DNA from: CAYUQT01 sp964596165
Lineage (GTDB): Bacteria; Planctomycetota; Phycisphaerae; UBA1845; JAFGLZ01
Direction: 5' to 3'
Length of the DNA stretch: 64,000 nucleotides
Assembly (NCBI GenBank): GCA_964596165.1
Contig: CAZQTW010000007.1
Location: forward strand, 79,077-143,076
The position numbers were made by a program, and so were the translations under genes. A model generated the notes under the pieces. The model did not search any database. It had not been told where the DNA came from and saw nothing but the letters and a program-made list of their open reading frames with translations. Positions within the stretch are counted from its first letter, which is position 1. Each line of letters begins with the position of its first letter. Positions 25,224-34,067 of this stretch are shown piece after piece.

Positions 25224-26396
25224 ATGGCCCGTAGCGATACCCCACCCTCCGATGCGGTTGTCAAGTTAGTGGACGGTCTACTGGCCCGCGCGGTTCGCGA
25301 ACGGGCCAGCGACGTCCACTTCGAGCCCGCCGAGCGGCAACTGCTCGTCCGATTCCGGCTCGACGGTCTCCTTCATGACATCGAGCGTCTGCCGGCCGAG
25401 ATCGCTGACAACGTGATCGCCCGGCTCAAGGTGATGGCCGCCTTGTTGACTTATCGCATCGATATCCCGCAGGAGGGCTCGCTGCCGGCATCGCACTTCT
25501 CGGCGGGTGGAGACTCCGCCGCGCTGGACATGCGGGTGGCAACGTTCCCGACGATTCGCGGCGAGCGCGCCGTCGTGCGAATCATGTATTCGGGCTCGGG
25601 TATCGGTGAACTCAGTGAACTGGGCTTTGCAACCGACATAGTTCGGCTGCTTCGCAAGGCGGGCGAGCAACAGTCCGGCCTCGTGGTCGTCACCGGACCG
25701 GCCGGCGCGGGCAAGAGCACCACGCTCTACGCCATTGCCAGGCACATCCTGGCGTCCACACCCGGTCGCAGCGTCGTCGCGCTCGAGGACCCCGTCGAGC
25801 AGCGCGTCGAGGGGATGACGCAGATTCAGATCGCCCCGCACGGCGAGCTGGACTATCCGCGGGCGATGCGATCGCTGCTCCGTCAGGACCCACAGGTCCT
25901 TCTGATCGGCGAGGTTCGAGACGCGCACACGGCCAATGTGGTCGTCGAGGCGGCGCTGACCGGCCACCTGCTCCTGACGACCATGCACAGCGGCGATCCG
26001 GCCGAGGCCGTCATCCGACTCCTGGAAATGGGAGTGCCTCCGTATCAGGTCGTGAGCACGTTGAGTCTGGTCTGTTCGCAGCGGCTCGTCCGGAGGTTGT
26101 GTCCGGCCTGTCGCCGCCAGACCGGCCGACCGGAGGAGCCTTTTCAGCGAGCGGGATGCGACGAATGCCACCAGACCGGCTATCGCGGGCGGATCGGCTG
26201 TGGGCAGGTCCTTCTGATGGACGACTCCGTCCGCCCGGCGATCCTTGCCCATGCGACGACGGCCGGACTCCGGGAGATCGCCTTGCGGCAGGGCCCGAGC
26301 CTGGCGGACGATGCCGGTCGCCTGGTCCGCGAAGGCCACACCGACGCGGACGAGGTGCGGCGGATCATCGGCCAACCGGTTGGCCAAGGAGTGTGA
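25224..26396 (+). CDS. GspE/PilB-type secretion ATPase
   Basis: This cytoplasmic hexameric ATPase powers pseudopilus or pilus assembly. The 390-residue protein has an N-terminal N1E-like part (ERASDVHFEPAERQLLVRFRLDG), Walker A GPAGAGKST at about residues 155-163, the Asp box (VVALEDPVEQRVEGMTQIQ), Walker B VLLIGEVRD and the His box (TGHLLLTTMHSGD). A zinc-binding tetracysteine site follows (CPACRR and CDECHQTGYRGRIG). It is shorter than PilB/GspE (about 500-570) because the N-terminal MshEN-type domain is missing. AAGGA precedes ATG 25224. It is first in a six-gene operon. Confidence 0.92.
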   Translation: MARSDTPPSDAVVKLVDGLLARAVRERASDVHFEPAERQLLVRFRLDGLLHDIERLPAEIADNVIARLKVMAALLTYRIDIPQEGSLPASHFSAGGDSAALDMRVATFPTIRGERAVVRIMYSGSGIGELSELGFATDIVRLLRKAGEQQSGLVVVTGPAGAGKSTTLYAIARHILASTPGRSVVALEDPVEQRVEGMTQIQIAPHGELDYPRAMRSLLRQDPQVLLIGEVRDAHTANVVVEAALTGHLLLTTMHSGDPAEAVIRLLEMGVPPYQVVSTLSLVCSQRLVRRLCPACRRQTGRPEEPFQRAGCDECHQTGYRGRIGCGQVLLMDDSVRPAILAHATTAGLREIALRQGPSLADDAGRLVREGHTDADEVRRIIGQPVGQGV

Positions 26397-26399
26397 ACC

Positions 26400-27599
26400 G
26401 TGCCTTGGTTTGAATATGAAGGGGTGTGTCCCGGCGGGACGGCGATTGCGGGCCGAGTCGAGGCCGAGAGCCACGACGCGGCACAGCGGCTCCTCGGCGA
26501 GACGATGCGGGTTGTCCTGAGCGAAGTGCGCGAGGCGAAGCCACCACCCGCAAAGGCTGCCATCGGAGAAGCGGACCTCATCTTCTTCAACGAACAACTG
26601 GCCTCATTGGCCTCGGCGGGACTGGCGCTCGACGAAGGGCTTCAACAGCTCGCCCGTGATGTCGACTCGCCTCGGCTTCGAGGCTTCATCGAGGCGGTGG
26701 CGGTGGACCTTCGCCGCGGCGAGACCATCGAGCAGGCGATCGCCAAGCACGAAGCTCAATTACCTTTGCTCTACAGCCGAGTCATTCGCGCCGGCGTCCA
26801 GAGCGGTCAGCTCCCCGCAACGCTGCTGAACCTCAACCAGCACCTGCGGCTCATGGGCATGACGCGCCAGGTCCTTTGGGAGATTCTGGCGTACCCCATC
26901 TTCGTACTGGTGGCCGGGCTGATAATCGTGTCGCTCTTTTTCATCAAGGTCGTGCCGCAGTTCAAGGAGATCTTTTACGACTTTGGATCAAAACTCCCAG
27001 GACCTACGCTTCTATTGCTTAGGGTGGCCGACTCGTTTCCACGTATCCTCATTGCGGTGGGCGTCATTGCCGTCCTCATTGTTGTCGGGTGGCAACTTCT
27101 GAAGCTGACGCCCGGTGGCCGACGATTTCGAGAGCGCTTCGTGGCCGCCATTCCCATCGTGGGGCGAGTCTATCGTGCCTCGCTGGTCTCGCGATTCGTC
27201 CGGTCGGTGGCCACCAGCGTCCAGGCGGGCGTCACGCTGCCCGAGGCCCTTCGACTGGCGGGCGGCGCTACCGGGAGTCCCGGACTGGGCGTCGAGGCCG
27301 ACCGAATCGCCGCCGACGTCGAGCGGGGCGGGTCGATCTTCGAGGCCTCACAACTCTGCCAATGGATACCCGCCATCTTCGGATACACGGTTCAGGTGGC
27401 ATTAGGTCGCGACGCGTTGTCATCCGCCCTGATGCAGCTTTCGGACACCTACGAATCACGCGCAACCCACTATCAATCGATGTTGCGAGTCATCATGTTC
27501 CCTGTCGTGGTGATCCTCGTCGGCGGCTTCATTGCATTGGGTGTGATCGGGCTTTTCCTGCCGCTGGTAAGCCTGGTCAACGCGGTGAGCGGCGGCTGA
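26400..27599 (+). CDS. GspF/PilC-type inner-membrane platform protein (first copy)
   Basis: The 399-residue protein has the standard layout: an N-terminal cytoplasmic part (MPWFEYEGVCPGGTAIAGRVEAES), a first T2SSF domain (FFNEQLASLASAGLALDEGLQQLA) and a transmembrane helix with the conserved PQFKEIFYDFGSKLPGPT. A second T2SSF domain (VRSVATSVQAGVTLPEALRLA) and two C-terminal helices ending in FLPLVSLVNAVSGG complete it. It starts with GTG 26400, 3 nt after the ATPase stop, with AAGGAG 8 nt upstream. It should anchor the ATPase and the pseudopilin base. Confidence 0.92.
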   Translation: MPWFEYEGVCPGGTAIAGRVEAESHDAAQRLLGETMRVVLSEVREAKPPPAKAAIGEADLIFFNEQLASLASAGLALDEGLQQLARDVDSPRLRGFIEAVAVDLRRGETIEQAIAKHEAQLPLLYSRVIRAGVQSGQLPATLLNLNQHLRLMGMTRQVLWEILAYPIFVLVAGLIIVSLFFIKVVPQFKEIFYDFGSKLPGPTLLLLRVADSFPRILIAVGVIAVLIVVGWQLLKLTPGGRRFRERFVAAIPIVGRVYRASLVSRFVRSVATSVQAGVTLPEALRLAGGATGSPGLGVEADRIAADVERGGSIFEASQLCQWIPAIFGYTVQVALGRDALSSALMQLSDTYESRATHYQSMLRVIMFPVVVILVGGFIALGVIGLFLPLVSLVNAVSGG

Positions 27600-27627
27600 G
27601 TCTTGTCGTGCAACGAGGTGGCGACCC

Positions 27628-29304
27628 ATGTTGGTCTTCCCGATCCTCTTTGTGGCCCTGGTCCTGTTCACCGGCGGGGTCGCCCTGGCCGTCACGGAGC
27701 GACGGCGGGGTATCGCCCGTACCGTCGTTCGCCAGATGGCCATGGTGACGTCGCAGAATCTGCCGCTCGGCACCGGCCTGATGCTCGCGGGCAGAGGCGA
27801 ACGGGGAAAGGCCGGCAGAATCCTCCAGCGCGTCGCCGATCTGGTTTCCCAGGGCGTGCCGCTGGGCGAGGCCGTCGTGCAAGGCTACCCCAATTGCCCG
27901 GGCCTGATCGTCAGCGTCATTCAGGCCGCCCAGCAGGTGGGGCGACTGGCCGGCGCCTTGCGCATGCTGAGTCGCGATCTGGACCGGCACGAGCGGCGTC
28001 GGTCGAAGATCATGCCGCTGGCGATCATCTACGCACTGTTCCTGTTGTTCGTCCTGCTCATCGTGTGGACGAGCATCATGATCGTCATCGTGCCGAAATT
28101 CAAAGAGATATTCTCCGACTTCGGGGCGAAGCTACCGGGGGTAACTGTCTTCGCCATGCAGTTATCCGAGGACGTGGCCAACCGAATCCTCATTCCGGTG
28201 GCGGTCTTCTGGCTGGTCCTGGCCATTCCGTTCGGATTGTACCGCCTGTTCCGCCCTCGGGCGTCGGGTCGATCCAAAGGTCGCGACACCGTCGTAATCT
28301 TGCTCCGCGTCGTGGTGGTGTTGATGTTGCTCGTGCTGGTCGGCATGGTCTCTTCGCCAATCTCTGTCCTTTCCAGGACGGGTTGGAATCCGACCATCCT
28401 ATTGGCTTCTCCGCCCGGCGACTTCGCCAGGTTGGATCCGCTCGTGACACTTGCCGTTTTGGTAGTGGTCTTGGCGCTCGTAGTGGGGTTCAACCGCATC
28501 GTGTGGTACCGTTCCGGCTATCCACCTGAACTACTGAGTCGAATTGTTCAGCAGATCCGCCGTGTGAGGATCCAGGGCGTGGCCGCCGCGTTTCTCTGCG
28601 TGGTCATCCTGATGGAACTGGCCGTACTGTTCATGATCGTGGGACTGTTTCTGTTCCGGCCGGCCGGCCTCGCGATGAGTCTCACCGATATCCGGCGCCA
28701 CGGCGTTGAGTGTGTCGTCGAGATGCCGTGGGTGCCGCTGGGTATTGTTGGATTCTTTCTGGCAATTCCACTGAGTCTGCACTGGGTGTTTCGATCTCGC
28801 CGGCCGGCGCGACCTTTCACAGCCTCCGTGATCGCCGACGGCGTTCGATGGCGCATGCCCGGCCTCGGACGAATGCAGATGGCCGAGGGCATGGCGACGT
28901 TCGCCTCGCTCCTTCGACTCTTCGTGGGCGCGGGGATGCCGCTGGGTCGGGCCGCCGCTCTCGCCGGCGAGGCGGACATGAATGCCGTGCTGCGTCAGCG
29001 GGTCCGACGGTTTGCGGAAATGATCGATCTCGGAACGCCGCCGCCCATGGCGGCCGACCAGGCCGGCCTCGGCATGATCCTCGCCACCGCGCTGCGGAGC
29101 GGACAAGTCGGCGACCGATTGGATGCGTCGCTGCGATTCGCGGCCGACTACTACCGATCGATCGTCAGTCGGTTCTGGATCGTCCTCCGCACGATCATGT
29201 GGCCGGTGCTAACGCTGATCATGGCCGTTCTCGTCGGGACGTTCGTCGCGGCGATGTTCCTGCCGCTCGTGGCCCTTATCAATGCGGTCCTGGAAACGGT
29301 GTGA
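27628..29304 (+). CDS. Second, enlarged GspF-type platform protein
   Basis: This 558-residue protein also has two T2SSF-like domains. The first is at about residues 30-190, with PKFKEIFSDFGAKLPGVTV after the first helix. The second is at about residues 410-555 (MATFASLLRLFVGAGMPLGRAAAL, ending FLPLVALINAVLETV). Between them lies an extra segment of about 190 residues with at least four hydrophobic helices that GspF proteins normally lack. It is 28 nt downstream of the first gspF-like gene. Tandem GspF genes are known in planctomycete-type secretion loci, but the insert makes this one unusual. Function is inferred as a second platform subunit. Confidence 0.85.
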   Translation: MLVFPILFVALVLFTGGVALAVTERRRGIARTVVRQMAMVTSQNLPLGTGLMLAGRGERGKAGRILQRVADLVSQGVPLGEAVVQGYPNCPGLIVSVIQAAQQVGRLAGALRMLSRDLDRHERRRSKIMPLAIIYALFLLFVLLIVWTSIMIVIVPKFKEIFSDFGAKLPGVTVFAMQLSEDVANRILIPVAVFWLVLAIPFGLYRLFRPRASGRSKGRDTVVILLRVVVVLMLLVLVGMVSSPISVLSRTGWNPTILLASPPGDFARLDPLVTLAVLVVVLALVVGFNRIVWYRSGYPPELLSRIVQQIRRVRIQGVAAAFLCVVILMELAVLFMIVGLFLFRPAGLAMSLTDIRRHGVECVVEMPWVPLGIVGFFLAIPLSLHWVFRSRRPARPFTASVIADGVRWRMPGLGRMQMAEGMATFASLLRLFVGAGMPLGRAAALAGEADMNAVLRQRVRRFAEMIDLGTPPPMAADQAGLGMILATALRSGQVGDRLDASLRFAADYYRSIVSRFWIVLRTIMWPVLTLIMAVLVGTFVAAMFLPLVALINAVLETV

Positions 29305-29306
29305 TC

Positions 29307-29738
29307 ATGAGAGGTGCAACCCAAGACATCGTTGCACGTGATGCCGTGCTCGGCGTGCCTGTCGCTGCATCGGCGCGCCGGGGCATTATCAACACGGAGA
29401 TGATGGCGAGCATCGTGATCCTGATGCTCGTCGCCGGACTTCTGCTGGCGATGTCGTCCGCCTACGTGCGGTCCCGCGGTGATCTGATGCGCGAGCGCGT
29501 GCTGCGGCTTGCCGCTCAGGCCCAACTGGAGCGGTACCGGGCCGGTGTTCGACTGGACACACCGCCGCCGGCTGACACTCTCCCCGACGGCGTCACACTG
29601 AAGACGACCACCACGCCCGGCAGCGGCGTGTGGACCGGCATGACCCAGGTGACGGTGACGGCCAGCGCGCTCGACGTCAAGAAGCGGGAGCACCACGTAA
29701 CGATCTCCGGCTATCTTCGGGAGGTATCGACGAAATGA
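29307..29738 (+). CDS. Pseudopilin-like protein (GspI-like position)
   Basis: The 143-residue protein carries a prepilin-type leader. Basic residues precede ARRG, with cleavage expected after the Gly; the mature sequence then starts IINTEMMASIVILMLVAGLLL, keeping the conserved Glu at position 5. A single hydrophobic alpha-helix and a small globular domain follow. It is the only one of the three pilin-like proteins here that keeps Glu5. It begins 2 nt after the second gspF-like stop and overlaps the next gene by 4 nt (ATGA). It is expected to be cleaved by a prepilin peptidase, which is not encoded in this window. Confidence 0.78.
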   Translation: MRGATQDIVARDAVLGVPVAASARRGIINTEMMASIVILMLVAGLLLAMSSAYVRSRGDLMRERVLRLAAQAQLERYRAGVRLDTPPPADTLPDGVTLKTTTTPGSGVWTGMTQVTVTASALDVKKREHHVTISGYLREVSTK

Positions 29739-30259
29739 CCCCTACCCGACCCAGAGCCTTCACGCTGTTCCACACGCTGATGGCCGTCACGCTGGCCGGT
29801 GTCGCACTGAGCATCGGAATGCCGATGATCATGCAATCGATCGGAATCCAGAAGCGGGTTTCAATGTGGGTGAATGATGACGCCGTAACCCAGCAGATCA
29901 TCCGGCAGGTGCGCCGCGATATGTCGTCAGCAAACCAGGTGGAGATCGTTCAAGATCAATTCCCCGTCCTGCTGCTGCGCGGGCCCGTAGGCCAGGTGCG
30001 ATATGAGAATACGCCCGATGGCATCGTCCGCCTCGCGACGCCGACGGGCCGAACGCCTTCTCGGTCGCTCTACCCACTTCGTCGCTCGGTGATTGACTGG
30101 CGTTGCGAGCGGGTCGATGCGGGAGGCACCATCATCTGGCTCGTCGTGGAAATCCGCGATCCCGTTGGAAAGCAGCGCGGGAAGACCGTCACCATGAACC
30201 AGCGATATGCCACCGCGTTGCGTCCGGGCATATCGGCGAGGCAGGAGGACGTGCGATGA
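29735..30259 (+). CDS. Pseudopilin-like protein (GspJ-like position)
   Basis: A 174-residue protein with an N-terminal prepilin-like segment RAFTLFHTLMAVTLAGVALS. The usual Gly before the cleavage site is replaced by Ala and the usual Glu5 by His. The rest has the GspJ-like pattern of a long helix (VTQQIIRQVRRDMSSANQVEI) and a beta-rich region (PVLLLRGPVGQVRYENTPDGIVRL). It overlaps both neighbours by 4 nt (ATGA), showing translational coupling. The altered leader suggests either a minor pseudopilin with relaxed processing or a non-cleaved variant. Confidence 0.75.
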   Translation: MTPTRPRAFTLFHTLMAVTLAGVALSIGMPMIMQSIGIQKRVSMWVNDDAVTQQIIRQVRRDMSSANQVEIVQDQFPVLLLRGPVGQVRYENTPDGIVRLATPTGRTPSRSLYPLRRSVIDWRCERVDAGGTIIWLVVEIRDPVGKQRGKTVTMNQRYATALRPGISARQEDVR

Positions 30260-30645
30260 GGCGCAGGGGCTTCGGGCTCATCCTGGTTCTGGCCGTCATG
30301 ACGCTGGTCGGAACGGCGCTCACGCTCATGGCGTTGCACGTGGGACAGTTGGCGCGGCAGCGTCAGCACGATCGCGCCCGAACGTTCGCGCAGGTCGTGC
30401 TCGACAGCGGAGTGGCCTATGCCCGTTCACACCGGGGCCCGGTCGCTACGGCGCCCAGCACCACCGAGGTTGCGCTTCCGACGGAAGGCCTCTTGCCCGC
30501 GCCGGCCAGGGCAAGCCTTACGCTCCAGCCGGCCGACGACGGATCGATCCGCGTCATTGCACGCGTCGACTACGGCCGCGCCCACGCCACCGAAGAGGCC
30601 GTGATCGCGACGACAGTCCCGGCCGGCAGGCCACGAACGCCGTAA
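30256..30645 (+). CDS. Pseudopilin-like protein (GspK-like position)
   Basis: This 129-residue protein starts RRRGFGLILVLAVMTLVGTALTLMAL, a prepilin leader with Gly-Phe at the cleavage site and no Glu5. Lack of Glu5 is characteristic of the tip pseudopilin GspK, but GspK is normally over 280 residues, so this is a much shortened version. GGAGG precedes ATG 30256 and it overlaps the upstream gene by 4 nt. It is last in the operon. No secretin (GspD), major pseudopilin (GspG), GspC, GspL or GspM is encoded nearby. Confidence 0.72.
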   Translation: MRRRGFGLILVLAVMTLVGTALTLMALHVGQLARQRQHDRARTFAQVVLDSGVAYARSHRGPVATAPSTTEVALPTEGLLPAPARASLTLQPADDGSIRVIARVDYGRAHATEEAVIATTVPAGRPRTP

Positions 30646-30659
30646 GGGGCTGGTCAAGC

Positions 30660-30803
30660 CTACTTCCTCTTGAGAATGGCTCGCCAGCCCGTCGGGGGGA
30701 CGTACCCTCGGTAGATATTCAGGTTGCTTGACCGGACGTTTTCGACGGTGGTGAGGACGTCGGAATCGACGGCTTCCCACCCATTCATCATACCGGTTCC
30801 CAT
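30660..30803 (-). CDS. Possible 47-residue peptide at the end of the opine/mutase operon
   Basis: A short frame downstream of the asparagine-synthetase-like gene encodes a basic, aromatic peptide ending IYRGYVPPTGWRAILKRK. Its codons have the high third-position GC of neighbouring genes. Three in-frame Met codons (30803, 30791, 30788) are available, none with a strong Shine-Dalgarno. It could be the true last gene of the operon, a peptide substrate, or chance. Confidence is low because it is too short for a family call. Confidence 0.3.
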   Translation of the reverse strand: MGTGMMNGWEAVDSDVLTTVENVRSSNLNIYRGYVPPTGWRAILKRK

Positions 30804-30844
30804 GAATGCGGGGGTTGGTGAATTGCCGACCCGGGCCGAAGAGT

Positions 30845-32173
30845 CTACGCCCCCTTTGTCCGCCCCATCCATCCCAGTTCGGGCAGATCGCCGAGGGCGT
30901 CTCGGAATAGGCGGTAGTACAGCAGTTCTTCCTTGCTGTTGAGCCGCCAACCGTTGGAGAGCGTGCGCTCGCGGAGGAACTCACCGTCCGGAATGCTCTC
31001 ATCGGCATGGCGCGCCAGAAGGTCGCCGACGCCGGTTCCCTCCCAGAACTTCGCCTTGGTGCGACGTCGCACCGGTTCAGGCAGATCCTCGCCGATCGCC
31101 TGTCGAAGAATCCATTTCTCAATGCCGTTATGAAGTTTCAGTTCCGCCGGGATCCTCAGGGCGTATTCGACGACGATCGGGTCAAGAAACGGTACCACCG
31201 CCAGCAGACCGTGGGCCTGCGAACAACGATCCACGCGCTGAAGAGCGGTGTTGTGAAGCCGTGCAATGATATCCAATAGTTCGGCGGCCAGCTTCTCTCT
31301 CGGCAGGGCCTTCAGGTAGTCGTAGCCGGCGAAGAGTTCGTCGCCGCCCTCTCCGGAGAGGACGGCCGGCACGAATGAGGCGGCCGCCTTGCCCGCCGAA
31401 TAGTTCATGACACTCGAACGGACCAACAGGGCGTCAAACGATTCCAGGTGGCGAATCACCTCCGGCAGACGGCGCAGCACGTCGCGAAGCGAGAGCATAA
31501 TCTCGTGATGCTCGCTGCCGATGAAATCGGCGACCTGCCGTGCGTACACCAAGTCCGGAGCGCCCGCAAGACCCGTGGCGAATGTGTGCAGGACCTTCAC
31601 GTGTCGGCGGGCCAACGCCGCCAGGATGCTCGAGTCCAGCCCACCGGACAGCCAGACCCCGATGCCGTCCACGCCGAACGACTTGACCACAGCCGACTCC
31701 AGTCGGTTTCGGAGCTCGGTGGCGATGCGACCGGCCGACTCGTCCAAGATCGGACCGGGTTGTATGCCGGAGCACGAGGGTGCAACCAAGCCGTCGTGTT
31801 GCCCTCCCGGCGGCAATTCAAAGACGTCCGACGTCACGGTGAGCAGGGACTTCACTTCCGAGGCAAAACACAACGTGCCGTTCTGCGTGCGCCCGAAATA
31901 CAACGGGGCCACACCCATCGCATCACGGTCCAGCATCAGATGATCCCGCCGCCAGGCGGCCCGGGCGAACCGCCCGTCGCCCGAGGCGTCCTGGACGGTC
32001 GCCTCGGCCATGCTCAGACTGCCCGGCTGTGCCCGTGGCCACACGGCGCCCAACGTGACTTCGCCGGCTTCGAAGACCTCACGGCCGGCGCCGCCGCGGT
32101 GAATCATCACCTCCAACATCCGTCGGACGTCTTCCCGGCGGCCGGCTTGAGCGATTCCTGCAATCCCCGCCAT
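30845..32173 (-). CDS. Asparagine-synthetase-like amide ligase lacking the glutaminase Cys
   Basis: The 442-residue protein has an N-terminal Ntn-hydrolase-like domain beginning MAGIAGIAQ, where active asparagine synthetases have Cys at position 2; here it is Ala. The C-terminal ligase domain is intact: PP-loop GVWLSGGLDSSILAALAR (about residues 170-187), VLSGEGGDELFAGYDYL, and the RTKAKFWEGTG C-terminal region. Loss of Cys2 is known in beta-lactam synthetase and in lasso-peptide cyclases, which use the ligase half to form an amide without glutamine. GGAGG lies 7 nt before ATG 32173. It begins 4 nt after the mutase-like gene, so it is in the same operon. Confidence 0.85.
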   Translation of the reverse strand: MAGIAGIAQAGRREDVRRMLEVMIHRGGAGREVFEAGEVTLGAVWPRAQPGSLSMAEATVQDASGDGRFARAAWRRDHLMLDRDAMGVAPLYFGRTQNGTLCFASEVKSLLTVTSDVFELPPGGQHDGLVAPSCSGIQPGPILDESAGRIATELRNRLESAVVKSFGVDGIGVWLSGGLDSSILAALARRHVKVLHTFATGLAGAPDLVYARQVADFIGSEHHEIMLSLRDVLRRLPEVIRHLESFDALLVRSSVMNYSAGKAAASFVPAVLSGEGGDELFAGYDYLKALPREKLAAELLDIIARLHNTALQRVDRCSQAHGLLAVVPFLDPIVVEYALRIPAELKLHNGIEKWILRQAIGEDLPEPVRRRTKAKFWEGTGVGDLLARHADESIPDGEFLRERTLSNGWRLNSKEELLYYRLFRDALGDLPELGWMGRTKGA

Positions 32174-32177
32174 TCTG

Positions 32178-34064
32178 CTACCTCCACGCGGATCGCGCCG
32201 ATTCCATGCCGCTGAGTGTCCGTCGCACGCGGTCCGCCGCGGACACGGGCATCCCGTGCTCGTCCACCACCTTGACCGCCCCGTGGATCACACGCGTTTT
32301 CCACTCGACCGCCCGGCGGAATTCGTCACGGCATTCCCATAGGTAAGGAACGGGGAGAAATCCCGCCGCGAAGATTCGGTATAGCCCCTCGGCGCTGTAT
32401 GCCTGCGGTATCGACCTTTCAATTCCGTCGATTACGACGCGGGCCTCGCCGAGCAATTCGTCAGTCCTGTGCATGACCTCCGGATGATGCGTCATGTCGT
32501 CCACCGCCCCCGTTGCCCGAAGCCGGCGGTATTCAGTCAGGGCGTGCCGGATGATCTGGATGCTCTCATCCACTACGGAGGGATCCGCCAGGTGAGAGGC
32601 CTCCGAGTAGCTTACGACATGGATGATCGGCGGACTGCCGGTGTCGCGGGGCTCGATGTCGTCCATCAGCGCGGTCACGGCGGCAAGCTGGGCCTTGGCC
32701 GTTTCCAGATCCGACGAGAAGTAGTCCAGTCCGGCGCGAGGCTGAAGGATCACGCGGAAGGTCCTGCTTTGAAGTCCTCGGAGCAGGTAGAGCATCGCTC
32801 GGGACTTGGCAAGGTCCTGGACTCCCCAGGTAGTCTTCGGCGTGTTAAGCATGTTCTGGAGGATCAAGCAGCCTATCCCCGATTGCTTCGCCGCCCTGGC
32901 CGCCAGATAGGCCGAGACCACATACGTCACGTCGTCGGCACCGCGAAACGCGAAATGGTGTGGGACGTTCGGCTCGAACGGCTTGCCCGTCTCGACCACG
33001 CATCGCAGCGTTTCGAAATGCTGTTCGAGATTCTCTCGGAGGGAATAGGGGCCCCTTCCATCAATCCGGCAGAACCACCAGAGGGACAGGGCGTGCCAGG
33101 CGATGTGGATGGTCCGCTCGTACATTCGAGCCAACTCGGGGATGTTCCGTGTCCCCGCGTAGGCGCGGACCAGCATCGGGCGGGCTGCGGCCCATACGGC
33201 GGAAAACTCTTCCGGGGAATTCAACGGCACGCCGCCACCGTTCGGCAAGCCACCCCAATCCATGCCGAAATGCGACTGCGTGAGTTGCGACGTCCCGATG
33301 GACAGGACATCCAGGAATCCCGACGCGGCGAGCCGCCGAGTCCAGTCGAGGAACAATCGGACCGCCTCGTCTCGATCAGGAAGGTACGGACCGACATGCG
33401 CACGCATCAACGGAAGCGCCCGTGCCTCCGTTGCCGCCCTCAGCCTCGTTGCGACCGTATCCCGCTCGGTTCCAAACCCGTCGTAGCCGCCCCGGGCGGG
33501 CGGGCGAACGGCCATGTATTTCCCCTTGGCGACGAGGTCCTTGCCGAACGCGAGACGGGCGTCGTCATAGGCGACGCCTTGTACCCAATCACCGGGGAGG
33601 ACGGCCGGATCGATCCCCAGCATTCGCAGCGTCTCGCCCGACGTTTCGTCGCCCGTGAAGACGCCCGCGACGCTGGGTACTCGACGACGAACGAGTTCAC
33701 ACGTTTGCGGAAGCCCGGCGAAGTAGATTCCCTTCAAGGGGCCGCCTTGGTCGGCCCACAGACGGCGGCTCTTGAGCAGATGGATCAGGCGCTCGAACGT
33801 CTCGGCGCCTTCGGCCGGGTCAAGTCGAAAGCTGAAGCCGAGAACGGTAATACGATTCTCGGCAAGCCACCGCTCGATGATCGCCGGGGAATCGGCATCG
33901 TCCAGTTGGCCGAAGGCCCCACAGGTCCGGGCGTCCGCAATCACGGTCCGGACGCCGCACGCCTCCAGGAGCTGCTGAACGGAGAAGAGCCCAAGCGTGT
34001 GCGCGTCGAGGGCCGGCCGGACCAGCCCGAAGCCGTCCTCTCGTGTGATCGGCGTGTTCTTCAT
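32178..34064 (-). CDS. B12-binding, glutamate-mutase-E-like protein
   Basis: This 628-residue protein seems to join a cobalamin-binding domain (about residues 15-155) to a TIM-barrel mutase domain (about 215-560). The N-terminal part has DAHTLG, an exact match to the DxHxxG cobalamin lower-ligand motif, then VLGFSFRLDP and IYFAG in the places of the later S-x-L and GG motifs. The second part resembles methylaspartate mutase E: SQLTQSHFGMDWGGLPNGGG, FAFRGADDVTYVVSAYLAARAAKQ and ILQPRAGLDYFSSDLETA. Such enzymes rearrange a carbon skeleton by a B12 radical; the known one interconverts glutamate and 3-methylaspartate. It lies 3 nt after the dehydrogenase gene. The substrate is unknown. Confidence 0.65.
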   Translation of the reverse strand: MKNTPITREDGFGLVRPALDAHTLGLFSVQQLLEACGVRTVIADARTCGAFGQLDDADSPAIIERWLAENRITVLGFSFRLDPAEGAETFERLIHLLKSRRLWADQGGPLKGIYFAGLPQTCELVRRRVPSVAGVFTGDETSGETLRMLGIDPAVLPGDWVQGVAYDDARLAFGKDLVAKGKYMAVRPPARGGYDGFGTERDTVATRLRAATEARALPLMRAHVGPYLPDRDEAVRLFLDWTRRLAASGFLDVLSIGTSQLTQSHFGMDWGGLPNGGGVPLNSPEEFSAVWAAARPMLVRAYAGTRNIPELARMYERTIHIAWHALSLWWFCRIDGRGPYSLRENLEQHFETLRCVVETGKPFEPNVPHHFAFRGADDVTYVVSAYLAARAAKQSGIGCLILQNMLNTPKTTWGVQDLAKSRAMLYLLRGLQSRTFRVILQPRAGLDYFSSDLETAKAQLAAVTALMDDIEPRDTGSPPIIHVVSYSEASHLADPSVVDESIQIIRHALTEYRRLRATGAVDDMTHHPEVMHRTDELLGEARVVIDGIERSIPQAYSAEGLYRIFAAGFLPVPYLWECRDEFRRAVEWKTRVIHGAVKVVDEHGMPVSAADRVRRTLSGMESARSAWR

Positions 34065-34067
34065 GCT

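Noticed and set aside
30660..32173. Lasso-peptide locus reading (Cys-less AsnB plus short peptide)
   Set aside because: No transglutaminase-like protease or PqqD-like recognition protein is nearby, and the peptide lacks a Gly start with Asp/Glu at ring position 7-9.
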